Shown: positions 26,641 to 34,632 of the stretch, one piece after another
Position numbering within the stretch: the stretch's first letter is position 1
How the letters are laid out: each line of letters opens with the position of its first letter
NCBI GenBank assembly: GCA_017644005.1
Contig: JAEPMJ010000002.1
Span: 186,001 to 250,000, forward strand
Direction: 5' to 3'
Length of the DNA stretch: 64,000 nt
DNA from: Rhizobiaceae bacterium
Lineage (GTDB): Bacteria; Pseudomonadota; Alphaproteobacteria; Rhizobiales; Rhizobiaceae
Notes under the pieces: generated by a model
Seen by the model: the letters and a program-made list of their open reading frames with translations, nothing else
The model's database searches: none
What the model was told of the DNA's origin: nothing
Made by a program: the position numbers and the translations under genes

Positions 26641-28728
26641 ATGGCAGTTACCGAGGGCATAGCAGTACCGGCGGCGCGACGGAGTTCGCGCGATATCGGC
26701 TTCGCGGTCGGTATCATCATCATATTGTCGGTTCTGTTCCTGCCGATCCCGGCGTTCCTGATCGACGTAGGGCTGGCGTTTTCGATCGCCGTTTCGGTGC
26801 TGATCCTGATGGTTGCGCTCTGGATTCAGCGCCCCCTCGATTTCTCGTCGTTCCCAACCGTGCTGCTGATCGCGACGATGCTGCGCCTCTCGCTCAACAT
26901 CGCCACGACCCGCACAATCCTCTCGCAGGGTCATGACGGCACCAACTCCGCAGGATACGTGATCGGCGGCTTTTCCAAGCTGGTGATGGCCGGTGACTTC
27001 GTCATCGGCCTGATCGTATTCCTGATCCTGATCGTGGTGAACTTCATCGTCATCACCAAAGGCGCGACACGTATCGCCGAAGTCGGCGCGCGCTTCACGC
27101 TCGATGCCATTCCCGGCAAGCAGATGTCCATCGATGCCGACCTTTCCGCCGGCATGATCGACGACAAGGAAGCGCAGTCCCGCAGGCGTGAACTTGAAGA
27201 AGAATCCAGTTTCTTCGGCGCCATGGACGGTGCTTCGAAGTTCGTGCGCGGCGATGCGATCGCGGGCCTCATTATCACCGCCATCAATATCGTTGGCGGC
27301 ATCGCGATCGGCTATGCGCGCCACGATATGGAGATCGGCCAGGCAGCGGACGTATTCGTCAAGCTGTCGGTCGGCGACGGTCTCGTGACCCAGATCCCGG
27401 CGCTCATCGTTTCGCTTGCCGCAGGCCTTCTGGTTTCAAAGGGAGGCACGCGCGGCTCCGCTGATCAGGCTGTCTTCGGTCAGTTGGGTGCCTATCCGCG
27501 CGCGCTCTGGGTCGCAGCCGCCCTGCTGCTCATGCTTGGGCTAATGCCCGGCCTGCCAGCCTTGCCCTTCCTGTTTCTGGCCGCGGCCATTGGCTCGGTC
27601 GCGTACATTTTGCCTCTGCGCCGCAACCGTGAAGCCGCCGCGGCCGCAGCCGAGCAGAAGAAGCTCTCCGACGCCAGGGAAGACGAGGAACGCAACTCGA
27701 TCAAGCACTCGTTGAAGACCCCCGAGGTCGAGTTGTTGATCGGCAAGCAACTGTCGACGCGCCTGCTTGCCTCGCATCAGGAACTGGCCTTCCGCATGAA
27801 CAAGATGCGCAAGAAGTTTGCGACTCAATACGGCTTCGTGGTTCCTGAAGTTCGGCTTGCCGACGACTACGCTATCCCTAACAAACACTACCAGATCAAG
27901 ATCCACGGCACGGTCGTCGCCGAGTACGAGATGCGCGTCGGCGAGTTGATGGTTCTGCTCGGCAATCGGTCCTTGCCCGACATGCCCGGCGAAGAGGTCA
28001 AGGAACCAGCCTTCGGGATGCGTGCCTATTCGGTGCCTGAGATGTTCGCCGAGGACCTGAAACGCGAACAGCTCGCTTATGCCGACAACATGTCGGTGCT
28101 CCTGACTCACCTCTCGGAGGTCATTCGCAACAACCTGCCGCAGCTGCTGTCATACAAGGACATGAAAGCGCTGATCGACAGGTTAGATCCCGAATACAAG
28201 AAACTCGCGGACGAAATCTGTACGACCCACATCACCTATCCCGGCCTTCAGGCGGTGCTGAAACTGCTGTTGGCTGAGAGAGTGTCGATCAGAAACCTGC
28301 ACCTGATCCTGGAATCGATCGCCGAAATTGCACCGCATGTGCGGCGCACCGAGCAGATTGTCGAGCATGTCCGCGTACGGATGGCGCAGCAGATCTGCGG
28401 CGACCTGAGCGAGAGCGGCGTGCTCAAGATCCTGCGCCTCGGCAATCGCTGGGATCTTGCTTTCCACCAGGCACTGAAACGCGACCCCAAGGGCGAAGTC
28501 CGCGAGTTCGATATCGACCCGCGCCAACTGGAAGAATTCGGAGAGGAAGCGGGGAAATCCGTCCGGTCGCATCTCGATCAGGGTGAGCGTTTCGCCATCG
28601 TCGCTGCACCCGATGCACGGCCATATGTGCGCATGATCGTCGAGCGGCTGTTCCCCACGCTGCCGGTTCTGTCCCATGTCGAGATCGCCAAGGGCGTCGA
28701 GATCCGCGTCCTCGGCGCCATTTCCTGA
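26641..28728 (+). CDS. flhA: Flagellar export apparatus protein FlhA
   Basis: FlhA is the large export-gate subunit. The 695-residue product has eight N-terminal hydrophobic segments, the FHIPEP-type motif region ([38 protein letters not shown]) and a large cytoplasmic C-terminal domain from about residue 350. The ATG at 26641, with GGTGAGGATCGGA upstream, gives the normal family length; the longer frame from 26461 is not supported. Confidence 0.97.
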   Translation: MAVTEGIAVPAARRSSRDIGFAVGIIIILSVLFLPIPAFLIDVGLAFSIAVSVLILMVALWIQRPLDFSSFPTVLLIATMLRLSLNIATTRTILSQGHDGTNSAGYVIGGFSKLVMAGDFVIGLIVFLILIVVNFIVITKGATRIAEVGARFTLDAIPGKQMSIDADLSAGMIDDKEAQSRRRELEEESSFFGAMDGASKFVRGDAIAGLIITAINIVGGIAIGYARHDMEIGQAADVFVKLSVGDGLVTQIPALIVSLAAGLLVSKGGTRGSADQAVFGQLGAYPRALWVAAALLLMLGLMPGLPALPFLFLAAAIGSVAYILPLRRNREAAAAAAEQKKLSDAREDEERNSIKHSLKTPEVELLIGKQLSTRLLASHQELAFRMNKMRKKFATQYGFVVPEVRLADDYAIPNKHYQIKIHGTVVAEYEMRVGELMVLLGNRSLPDMPGEEVKEPAFGMRAYSVPEMFAEDLKREQLAYADNMSVLLTHLSEVIRNNLPQLLSYKDMKALIDRLDPEYKKLADEICTTHITYPGLQAVLKLLLAERVSIRNLHLILESIAEIAPHVRRTEQIVEHVRVRMAQQICGDLSESGVLKILRLGNRWDLAFHQALKRDPKGEVREFDIDPRQLEEFGEEAGKSVRSHLDQGERFAIVAAPDARPYVRMIVERLFPTLPVLSHVEIAKGVEIRVLGAIS

Positions 28729-28737
28729 GGCCGATGG

Positions 28738-29487
28738 ATGCCGATCGTACAGGGCGTCGTAATAGCGGCGTTTCTTGCGTTCTGCCGCATTGGCGGCTGC
28801 TTCATGCTGATGCCCGGCCTGTCGAGCGTTCGAGTGCCCACCAACGTGCGCCTTTTCGTGGCGATAGCGGTGTCTTTCGCCTTGCTGGCCCACATGTGGG
28901 AGAGCTTCGCAGCGGTCGTCACGCCCGCACCCGCGATACTGGCGCCGCTCGTTGTCGCCGAACTTCTGGTCGGCGCACTCATTGGCCTCATGGCCCGCTT
29001 CTACCTCCTCGCACTGCAGTTCATCGCATCCGCGATTTCCCTGCTTTCCGGACTGGGCGGAATGCCAGGACAGGGTATCGAGGAGCTGGATGCACAGACG
29101 CCCCTGGCGGGCATCATTTCGCTGTCGGCGCTTGTGGTGCTGTTTGCCTTGGACTTCCATCATCTCATCATCGAAGCCCTTGTCGCATCCTACCGGCTGG
29201 TACCTCTCGGAACCCCTTTCGACACGCAAGGCGCCCTGACCGACCTGACGGATGTCATCGGCGAGGCATTTCTAGTGGTTCTGCGTCTCGGCAGTCCGTT
29301 CATCGCTTATGCGATCCTGGTCAATCTGGCGGCCGGCCTGATCAACAAGCTCTCGCCCCAGATCCCGGTCTACTTCGTATCGCTTCCATTCGTGATAACC
29401 GGCGCGCTGATCCTCGCATATCTCGCCTTCGGCCCAATGATCAGCCTGTTCGCGGATGGCTTCGCGGCGGTTGTCATCGACAGGTGA
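28738..29487 (+). CDS. fliR: Flagellar type III export gate protein FliR
   Basis: FliR completes the FliPQR gate. The 249-residue product is almost wholly hydrophobic, with about six membrane segments, and has the family blocks ARFYLLALQFIASAISLLSGLGG and SPQIPVYFVSLPFVITGALIL. The ATG at 28738 is used; an ATG 4 bases upstream opens a different frame. Confidence 0.96.
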   Translation: MPIVQGVVIAAFLAFCRIGGCFMLMPGLSSVRVPTNVRLFVAIAVSFALLAHMWESFAAVVTPAPAILAPLVVAELLVGALIGLMARFYLLALQFIASAISLLSGLGGMPGQGIEELDAQTPLAGIISLSALVVLFALDFHHLIIEALVASYRLVPLGTPFDTQGALTDLTDVIGEAFLVVLRLGSPFIAYAILVNLAAGLINKLSPQIPVYFVSLPFVITGALILAYLAFGPMISLFADGFAAVVIDR

Positions 29488-29491
29488 TCTA

Positions 29492-29881
29492 ATGGACGAG
29501 CGCAGGCTCAAACGGCTGACGAAACTTGTGCAGGTGCAGCGGCAGATACAGGCGCTGCACGAGACGCGTCACGCAAACCACCTCGCCTCGTCGGTCGCAG
29601 CCGAAAACGAAGCGCACGATCTGATCGAACGATTCGACGGCGGCGCACTGTCATCGGCGCTTTTCCCGGACCTCTACCATAAGCGGATTTCAAACGCGTT
29701 TGCCCGCCGCGACGAGGAGCGGGACCTGGCAGCGGGTGAAGTCAGGCACGTCGTGTCGGCCACGCTGAGGGCTGACAAGACCGACAAGGAACGCCAGCAG
29801 GCGGCGAAGATGCTTGAGGAGAAGTCCGAGGAACGATTGCGGCTGGAAAGGGCTGCCCACGTCGGCAGGCCACCAAAGTAA
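29492..29881 (+). CDS. FliJ-like small coiled-coil protein
   Basis: The 129-residue product is highly charged and helical, with LVQVQRQIQALHETRH near the N-terminus and a Lys/Glu-rich C-terminal half. Length and composition resemble FliJ, the export chaperone and FliI stalk partner, but no diagnostic motif is visible. The ATG at 29492 lies 5 bp after fliR, so it is part of the flhA-fliR unit. Confidence 0.5.
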   Translation: MDERRLKRLTKLVQVQRQIQALHETRHANHLASSVAAENEAHDLIERFDGGALSSALFPDLYHKRISNAFARRDEERDLAAGEVRHVVSATLRADKTDKERQQAAKMLEEKSEERLRLERAAHVGRPPK

Positions 29882-29909
29882 GCCTGCCACAAGCTTTCGG
29901 AGGCATAAT
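29879..29909 (+). promoter_or_regulatory. Variant flagellar promoter box before the flgJ-like gene
   Basis: TAAGCCTGCCACAAG (29879-29893) repeats the AAG core at an 11-bp period. It is followed by CTTTCGGAGG and CATAAT (29904-29909), so the spacing is ten rather than nine. It lies 31 bp before the GTG at 29940. The first ten downstream bases resemble the fliF box. Confidence 0.4.
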
Positions 29910-29939
29910 TGGTATGAATGAAATGCGGGAGTTTGGGCT

Positions 29940-30491
29940 GTGGCAGTCTCACTCGTCACCGACATCGTCATGGACGTCATCAAGGCGGCCGAGCCTTCCA
30001 GCGCCCAGGCAGCGCACGCGAAGCTCGTCCAAATGTCGGGCGCGGCGAAGTCGAGCGAGCCATTCTCGGCACATGTCGGCGCAAATGTCCTCCCGCAGCC
30101 TCATCAGTCGGCCGATGCCGAGGCCTACCGCAAATTCGAGTCGCTGGTGCTGGGCGGCTTCATTCAAACCATGCTGCCGGACGAAACCCAATCCGTCTAT
30201 GGCGGCGGCCTTTCAGGCGATATGTGGAAGTCGATACTGGCGCAGCATCTCGGCGACGCCGTCTCCGAACGTGGCGGAATAGGCATCGCCAACCGCCTGT
30301 TGGCCGATCAATATCGCGAAGGCCGCGAAGTCGTTCCGCTGGTAGGTGCAAACGACAGCGAAGCCAGGGCAAACCTTGCTGACTCGACATCGCTGACCAC
30401 GGCGCTGGTGCAGGAGTTCCAGCGCCAGGCAACCGATGCCCTGTTCCGGGAAGGTTCCATTACCGCCACCAAATCCGACATCAGCGGCTGA
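29940..30491 (+). CDS. flgJ: FlgJ-type rod-binding protein (single domain)
   Basis: The 183-residue product has the rod-binding domain of FlgJ near residues 62-120: YRKFESLVLGGFIQTMLP, SGDMWKSILAQHLGDAV and GIGIANRLLADQY. It lacks the muramidase domain of enteric FlgJ, as is usual in alphaproteobacteria. The GTG at 29940 has CGGGAG 8 nt upstream. It would cap the rod during assembly, while the transglycosylase at 19128 may open peptidoglycan. Confidence 0.85.
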   Translation: MAVSLVTDIVMDVIKAAEPSSAQAAHAKLVQMSGAAKSSEPFSAHVGANVLPQPHQSADAEAYRKFESLVLGGFIQTMLPDETQSVYGGGLSGDMWKSILAQHLGDAVSERGGIGIANRLLADQYREGREVVPLVGANDSEARANLADSTSLTTALVQEFQRQATDALFREGSITATKSDISG

Positions 30492-30510
30492 AAACGTGAA
30501 GGCTGAACCA

Positions 30511-30909
30511 ATGTCCTATCTAGTCGAAACCGGTCCCGCAAACGACACCCGGTCCGAGGTGGTTCCGAGTGGCACCATTCCGACGATCATCCAGCGGATC
30601 GAAGAGGCCGTAGATATCGAAACCGCAGCGATCAAGACGGACGTGAACTTCGACCTCAAGGCATCGAATGCACGCAAAAGCCGCTATCTCTACGAATTGA
30701 ACCGCGCGACGCGCGATCTGGATCCAGACATGGTGGGCGCGGAAACCCGCTCCGGCCTGGCGCGGCTGCGCGAAAAGCTGGAGCTCAACGAACGGGCGAT
30801 TCTCGCGCACCTGAACGCGGTCAAGGAAGTCGCCACCATGGTTCAGGATGCAATTCAGCACTCGGAAAACGACGGCACATATTCGGCATATGAGTTCGGC
30901 AAGGCCTGA
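30511..30909 (+). CDS. FlgN-like export chaperone candidate
   Basis: The 132-residue product is helical and acidic. A central part (about residues 24-75: IPTIIQRIEEAVDIETAAIK, FNDLKASNARKSRYLYEL-like) and a second helix LREKLELNERAILAHLNAVKEV resemble the FlgN family, the chaperones of FlgK and FlgL. It lies between the flgJ-like gene and a FliL-like gene. The family call is from shape and context and is moderately uncertain. Confidence 0.55.
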   Translation: MSYLVETGPANDTRSEVVPSGTIPTIIQRIEEAVDIETAAIKTDVNFDLKASNARKSRYLYELNRATRDLDPDMVGAETRSGLARLREKLELNERAILAHLNAVKEVATMVQDAIQHSENDGTYSAYEFGKA

Positions 30910-30912
30910 GCG

Positions 30913-31464
30913 ATGATCAAATTCGTCTTTGCGGCAGTCTGGATCGCGGCGGCGGCACTGGGGTCGGTCTACTACTCCTTCAATCAGGCGAAGGAGCAGA
31001 GCGGCACACCCAGCGAGCCCAGCCTTTTCGGCGGCCTCGACTACGTCAAGACCGGCATCGTTTCCGTTCCGCTGTTCTCCAACGGACGGGTGTATGGCTA
31101 TTTCCTCGCCAGGCTGGTGTTCACGGTGCAGCCCGAAAATCTCAAGGCGTTGTCATTGCCGATCGAGGCGCTGCTGGTCGACCAGGTCTACGACTTTCTC
31201 TACGCCAACCCTGACATCGACTACCATGACAAGGAAACTGTCGATCTGAAACGGGTCAAGGAAGGCATCCGCGACAGTGTCAATGCACGGGTCGGGCGCC
31301 AGCTGATCCATGACGTTTTGATTGAACAGGTGGATTTCCTGTCGAAGACCGACATTCGTGACAACACGATCCGCAGGCGCACCTCAAGATTGGATGCAGG
31401 CGAAAGCCTGCTTGGTCCGCCAGACGCGGCAGTCAAGGATGCGGGCGCCGACGCCGGCCACTAG
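30913..31464 (+). CDS. Membrane protein with FliL-like architecture
   Basis: The 183-residue product has an N-terminal membrane anchor (about residues 3-22) and a periplasmic domain. The order of elements there matches FliL: a beta segment YGYFLARLVFTVQPENLKAL, a helix around IEALLVDQVYDFLY, then LKRVKEGIRDSVNARVG followed by IHDVLIEQVDFLSK. It is not the cluster's fliL, which is at 10133. It starts 3 bp after the previous gene and ends the flagellar region. Its role is unknown; a stator- or rod-associated function is inference. Confidence 0.65.
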   Translation: MIKFVFAAVWIAAAALGSVYYSFNQAKEQSGTPSEPSLFGGLDYVKTGIVSVPLFSNGRVYGYFLARLVFTVQPENLKALSLPIEALLVDQVYDFLYANPDIDYHDKETVDLKRVKEGIRDSVNARVGRQLIHDVLIEQVDFLSKTDIRDNTIRRRTSRLDAGESLLGPPDAAVKDAGADAGH

Positions 31465-31488
31465 TCGGCGCGCAGCGCGCGGTTTCGA

Positions 31489-32286
31489 TCAGGAGAAGCG
31501 AGGCTTGCGTTTCTCCAGAAACGCCCTGAGGCCCTCTTTCGCATCGGAACCGCTTTGGGATAGCGCCGCGCTGAGGCTTTCCGCGTAGAGCCCGTCGGCG
31601 CGCGCCATGTCGTTGATCCGGGCGATTGACTGGATAATCAGATAGTTGACCAGCGAGGCGTTGGAAGCGATTTCGGAAGCGAGTTCGCGCGCCTTGTCTT
31701 CACCCTGTCCCGTTTCCACCAGATAGTGGGATAGACCAAGCTCATGCCCCTGCCCTGCATTGTAGGTGCGTCCCGTCAACATCATTTCGGTCATTCGGTC
31801 CGGGCCGATGATTCGGCCCAGACGTACGGTCGCACCGCCGCCAACGAAGATGCCCCGCTTCCCCTCCGGCAGACGATAGAGCGCACTTGGCTCGGCGACG
31901 CGGACATGTGTCGCAGCAGCAATCTCCAACCCGCCTCCCATGACCGCGCCTTCGAGGACGGAAACGACCGGAATTCCTGAAAACTGGATGAGATCCATCA
32001 CCGCATGCCAGCCGCGCGAATGGCGAAGCACGTCTTCGGCCGTCCGTTCTGACTGTTCGGAGAGGTCGAGGCCGGAAGAAAAATGGCCGCCTGCCCCCCT
32101 CAGAACGACGACCCGCACGTCATCGGGAATACCGGAAAAGAAGTCTGACAACGCCCCAAGCAGCGCATCGTTGATCGCATTGCGCTTTTCCGCCCGGTTA
32201 AATGTAAGCCATGCGGCATTGCCATCCTGCCGGACGGTCAGAACGTTCTCGCACGCACTCTGGTCGGGAGTTTCCGGTGAACTCAT
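31489..32286 (-). CDS. Enoyl-CoA hydratase/crotonase family protein of a phenolic acid cluster
   Basis: The 265-residue product is a crotonase with the oxyanion-hole segment RGAGGHFSSGLDLSE and the region EGAVMGGGLEIAAA...LPEGKRG. Both hydratase glutamates are present (about residues 121 and 141). The hydroxycinnamoyl-CoA hydratase-lyases of the ferulate pathway replace the first with Ser, so this is more likely a true hydratase. It is divergent from marR, with a probable operator between them, and belongs with the ligase, thiolase and thioesterase to its right. Confidence 0.88.
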   Translation of the reverse strand: MSSPETPDQSACENVLTVRQDGNAAWLTFNRAEKRNAINDALLGALSDFFSGIPDDVRVVVLRGAGGHFSSGLDLSEQSERTAEDVLRHSRGWHAVMDLIQFSGIPVVSVLEGAVMGGGLEIAAATHVRVAEPSALYRLPEGKRGIFVGGGATVRLGRIIGPDRMTEMMLTGRTYNAGQGHELGLSHYLVETGQGEDKARELASEIASNASLVNYLIIQSIARINDMARADGLYAESLSAALSQSGSDAKEGLRAFLEKRKPRFS

Positions 32287-32335
32287 GGTACCTTCGAAAC
32301 CGGGTCGGAAAACCGCATCAGCCGCCGCCTCATGA

Positions 32336-32358
32336 ATTGTTTTATATCATAACATTTA
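32336..32358. promoter_or_regulatory. Candidate MarR operator between the crotonase and marR genes
   Basis: ATTGTT and CATAACA with the same spacing as in the perfect inverted repeat upstream of the ligase gene (36504-36526): 16 of 23 positions agree. It lies 50 bp before the crotonase ATG and 85 bp before the marR ATG, where a repressor of both would bind. Confidence 0.6.
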
Positions 32359-32442
32359 TTTGCCGCTCAAGACGACGGCAATTTGCCAGCCAACTGTCGG
32401 CTATCGCCCCTTTGCCGGTCATGCCAGGACATGTAAAGAAAT

Positions 32443-32949
32443 ATGATGACGTTAGAAGATGAAGCAATGGCAGCCGATCCTGAAACAGGTCAGCGTTTGG
32501 CAGCGGACAACGAGGGTGTTTCCCAGCTTCCGGAAATGTCCTCGATCGTTGGTTATGTTCTGCGCCGCGCCCAGCTCAGCGTTTTTCAGGATTTCATCGA
32601 AAGCTTCGCCGAACTGAAGCTTCGCCCGGCCGAGTTTTCGGTACTCAATCTGATTGCCCAGCGCCCCGGCCAGAAACAGTCGGAGATTGCGGAACAGCTG
32701 GGAATCAAACGGGCCAACTTCGTTGCGCTCATGGATGGCCTTGAGCGGCGCGGCGTCGCTGAACGTCGTAAATCTCCTGAGGACAAGCGTTCGCACTCTC
32801 TGCACCTGACGGCCGAAGGCGAACGTTTCCTCTCCGAGATGCTGTCGGTGTGGAACGCGCATGAGCAGCGCATCATTCAACGTCTTGGGGGTGATGCTGA
32901 GCGCGACAAGCTCATCGAGCTTCTTGGCCGGCTTTCGGGACCAGACTAG
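32443..32949 (+). CDS. MarR family transcriptional regulator
   Basis: The 168-residue product has the MarR winged helix (about residues 60-130: KQSEIAEQLGIKRANFVALMD and the wing PEDKRSHSL). MarR proteins of this group (for example CouR and FerC) repress hydroxycinnamate catabolic genes and are released by the acyl-CoA product. The context supports the same role here. Start is the first of two adjacent ATGs at 32443; an internal ATG at 32467 is possible. Confidence 0.85.
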   Translation: MMTLEDEAMAADPETGQRLAADNEGVSQLPEMSSIVGYVLRRAQLSVFQDFIESFAELKLRPAEFSVLNLIAQRPGQKQSEIAEQLGIKRANFVALMDGLERRGVAERRKSPEDKRSHSLHLTAEGERFLSEMLSVWNAHEQRIIQRLGGDAERDKLIELLGRLSGPD

Positions 32950-32959
32950 CTGGAAGAAC

Positions 32960-33379
32960 CTAGGCCCGCAGCGCTGCGATTACCTCATCCGGTATAGGCA
33001 CGGCTTTGATACGGGCAGGGTTCTCAGGGTCGCGGCCGGTCCAAACGCGCTTCTCCTGTGCCTCGATCGCGAGGGTCTCACCCTTGAAAACGCGATGCAC
33101 GATATCGAAGCTCGATCGACCGATTCGGCTGGCGCTCGTTTCGATGGTAATCACATCGCCATAGCGCGAGGGCGCGATGAACTTTGCGCCGGTGTCGACC
33201 ATCGGAATGCCGATGATGTCGTATTTCCTGGTCCAGGCGATCTTCTTCATGCCGAGTGCCTTTTCGAGCAAATAGGCTGTCGATGCGTCGAACATGGCGA
33301 AGTAGCGCGGGTAGAAAACAATACCCGCCGCATCGCAGTCGCCCCATTCGATTTCGACATCACGTCGGTTGGTCAGCAT
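32960..33379 (-). CDS. Acyl-CoA thioesterase, 4-hydroxybenzoyl-CoA thioesterase family
   Basis: The 139-residue product has the 4HBT hotdog signature EWGDCDAAGIVFYPRYF near residue 10, with the catalytic Asp in DAAG. It would hydrolyse the aroyl-CoA formed by side-chain shortening to the free acid. It lies 2 bp after the thiolase stop, in the same leftward operon as the thiolase and ligase. Confidence 0.88.
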   Translation of the reverse strand: MLTNRRDVEIEWGDCDAAGIVFYPRYFAMFDASTAYLLEKALGMKKIAWTRKYDIIGIPMVDTGAKFIAPSRYGDVITIETSASRIGRSSFDIVHRVFKGETLAIEAQEKRVWTGRDPENPARIKAVPIPDEVIAALRA

Positions 33380-33381
33380 GG

Positions 33382-34632
33382 TCAGTTCACCGCATCAGCG
33401 TTTTCAACGAGGATAGCGATGCCCTGCCCGCCACCGACGCAGGCCGAGGCAATGCCGAAGCGCAGACCGGACCGCTTCAGCTCGCGCGCGACTGTGGCGG
33501 TGATGCGAACCCCGGTGGCGCCGAGCGGATGGCCGATCGCTATCGCGCCACCATTCACATTGACCCTGGCGTCGTCGAGATCGAGTTCGCGGATACAGGC
33601 CATGACCTGCGCGGCAAATGCCTCGTTGATTTCGATCCGGTCGATCTGGTCGAGCGTCAGTGCCGCTTCCTCCAGAACCGCCCGGATGGCCGGCACCGGC
33701 CCGATGCCCATGATGTGCGGCGGAACCCCGACGGTGGCCGCGGCGACAATCCGCGCCAGCGGTTTAACGCCTGCTCTTTCCGCCGATTTACGGTTGCCGA
33801 CCAGCACTGCGGCGGCACCATCGACGACAGCCGAGGAGTTGCCACCCGTCTGCACGCCACCGAATGCAGGTTTGATTTTGGCCAGAACCTCATACGGCGA
33901 AAGCCGGACATGGCTGTCTTCGCCGACGCTCTCTACCTTGCGAGGCAGGCGGATCGAACGAGCGTTGAAGCCCTCTTGCACGAACGTCTCGCTGCTGACC
34001 CGCACGATCTCGTCGTCGAAAAAACCGGTCTCGCGAGCTGCAACGGCGCGCGCAAAGGAACGCTCGGCATAGCGGTCCACCTCCTCGCGCGTGATCTGAT
34101 AGTCGCGGGCGAGATTTTCAGCCGTATCGCCCATTGTGCAGGAGCAGGCAGGATCGAGTAGCGCTTCCCACAAAAAATCCTTGAACTCGATCTGCCCCAA
34201 GCGGAAGCCCGTCCGGTGGGTATAGGCGGCGACAGGATTGCGGCTCATGGATTCCGCACCGACGCAGAGCGCCAGATCGACCTTGCCGCTCGTTACGAAT
34301 TCCGCGCCTTGCACGATCGCCTCGATACCCGTTCCACAGATACGCTGCACCAGATGTGCAGGACGCTCAACCGGCACTCCGGCATAGATGCCGATATGGC
34401 GCGGCGTCATGTAGGCGTCGAACGAGGCCTGGGCCATACTACCCGCGATGGTCGTGCCGATATCGGCAGGGTCGACGCCGGCGCGCGCAACCACCTCACG
34501 CGCAGCCTTGATGCCGAGATCTATGGGCGAGATTTTCGCGAATGCGCCGGTGTAATCCACGAAAGGCGTGCGCAGCCCGTCGATCAGCCAGCTGTCTTCA
34601 AACGAATATCGCAATCCCTGGGATGCGGTCAT
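33382..34632 (-). CDS. Thiolase (acetyl-CoA C-acyltransferase family)
   Basis: The 416-residue product has the thiolase residues: the nucleophilic Cys in VQRICGTGIEAI, the GGAIAIGHPLGATG histidine motif and the final ASACVGGGQG cysteine. It would cleave a 3-ketoacyl-CoA to acetyl-CoA plus a shortened acyl-CoA. The start overlaps the ligase stop by 4 nt and the thioesterase follows 2 bp later, so all three are one operon. Confidence 0.93.
   Translation of the reverse strand: MTASQGLRYSFEDSWLIDGLRTPFVDYTGAFAKISPIDLGIKAAREVVARAGVDPADIGTTIAGSMAQASFDAYMTPRHIGIYAGVPVERPAHLVQRICGTGIEAIVQGAEFVTSGKVDLALCVGAESMSRNPVAAYTHRTGFRLGQIEFKDFLWEALLDPACSCTMGDTAENLARDYQITREEVDRYAERSFARAVAARETGFFDDEIVRVSSETFVQEGFNARSIRLPRKVESVGEDSHVRLSPYEVLAKIKPAFGGVQTGGNSSAVVDGAAAVLVGNRKSAERAGVKPLARIVAAATVGVPPHIMGIGPVPAIRAVLEEAALTLDQIDRIEINEAFAAQVMACIRELDLDDARVNVNGGAIAIGHPLGATGVRITATVARELKRSGLRFGIASACVGGGQGIAILVENADAVN

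Noticed and set aside
31489..32286. Hydroxycinnamoyl-CoA hydratase-lyase identity
   Set aside because: The Ser that replaces the first catalytic Glu in that family is Glu here, so a hydratase call is preferred.
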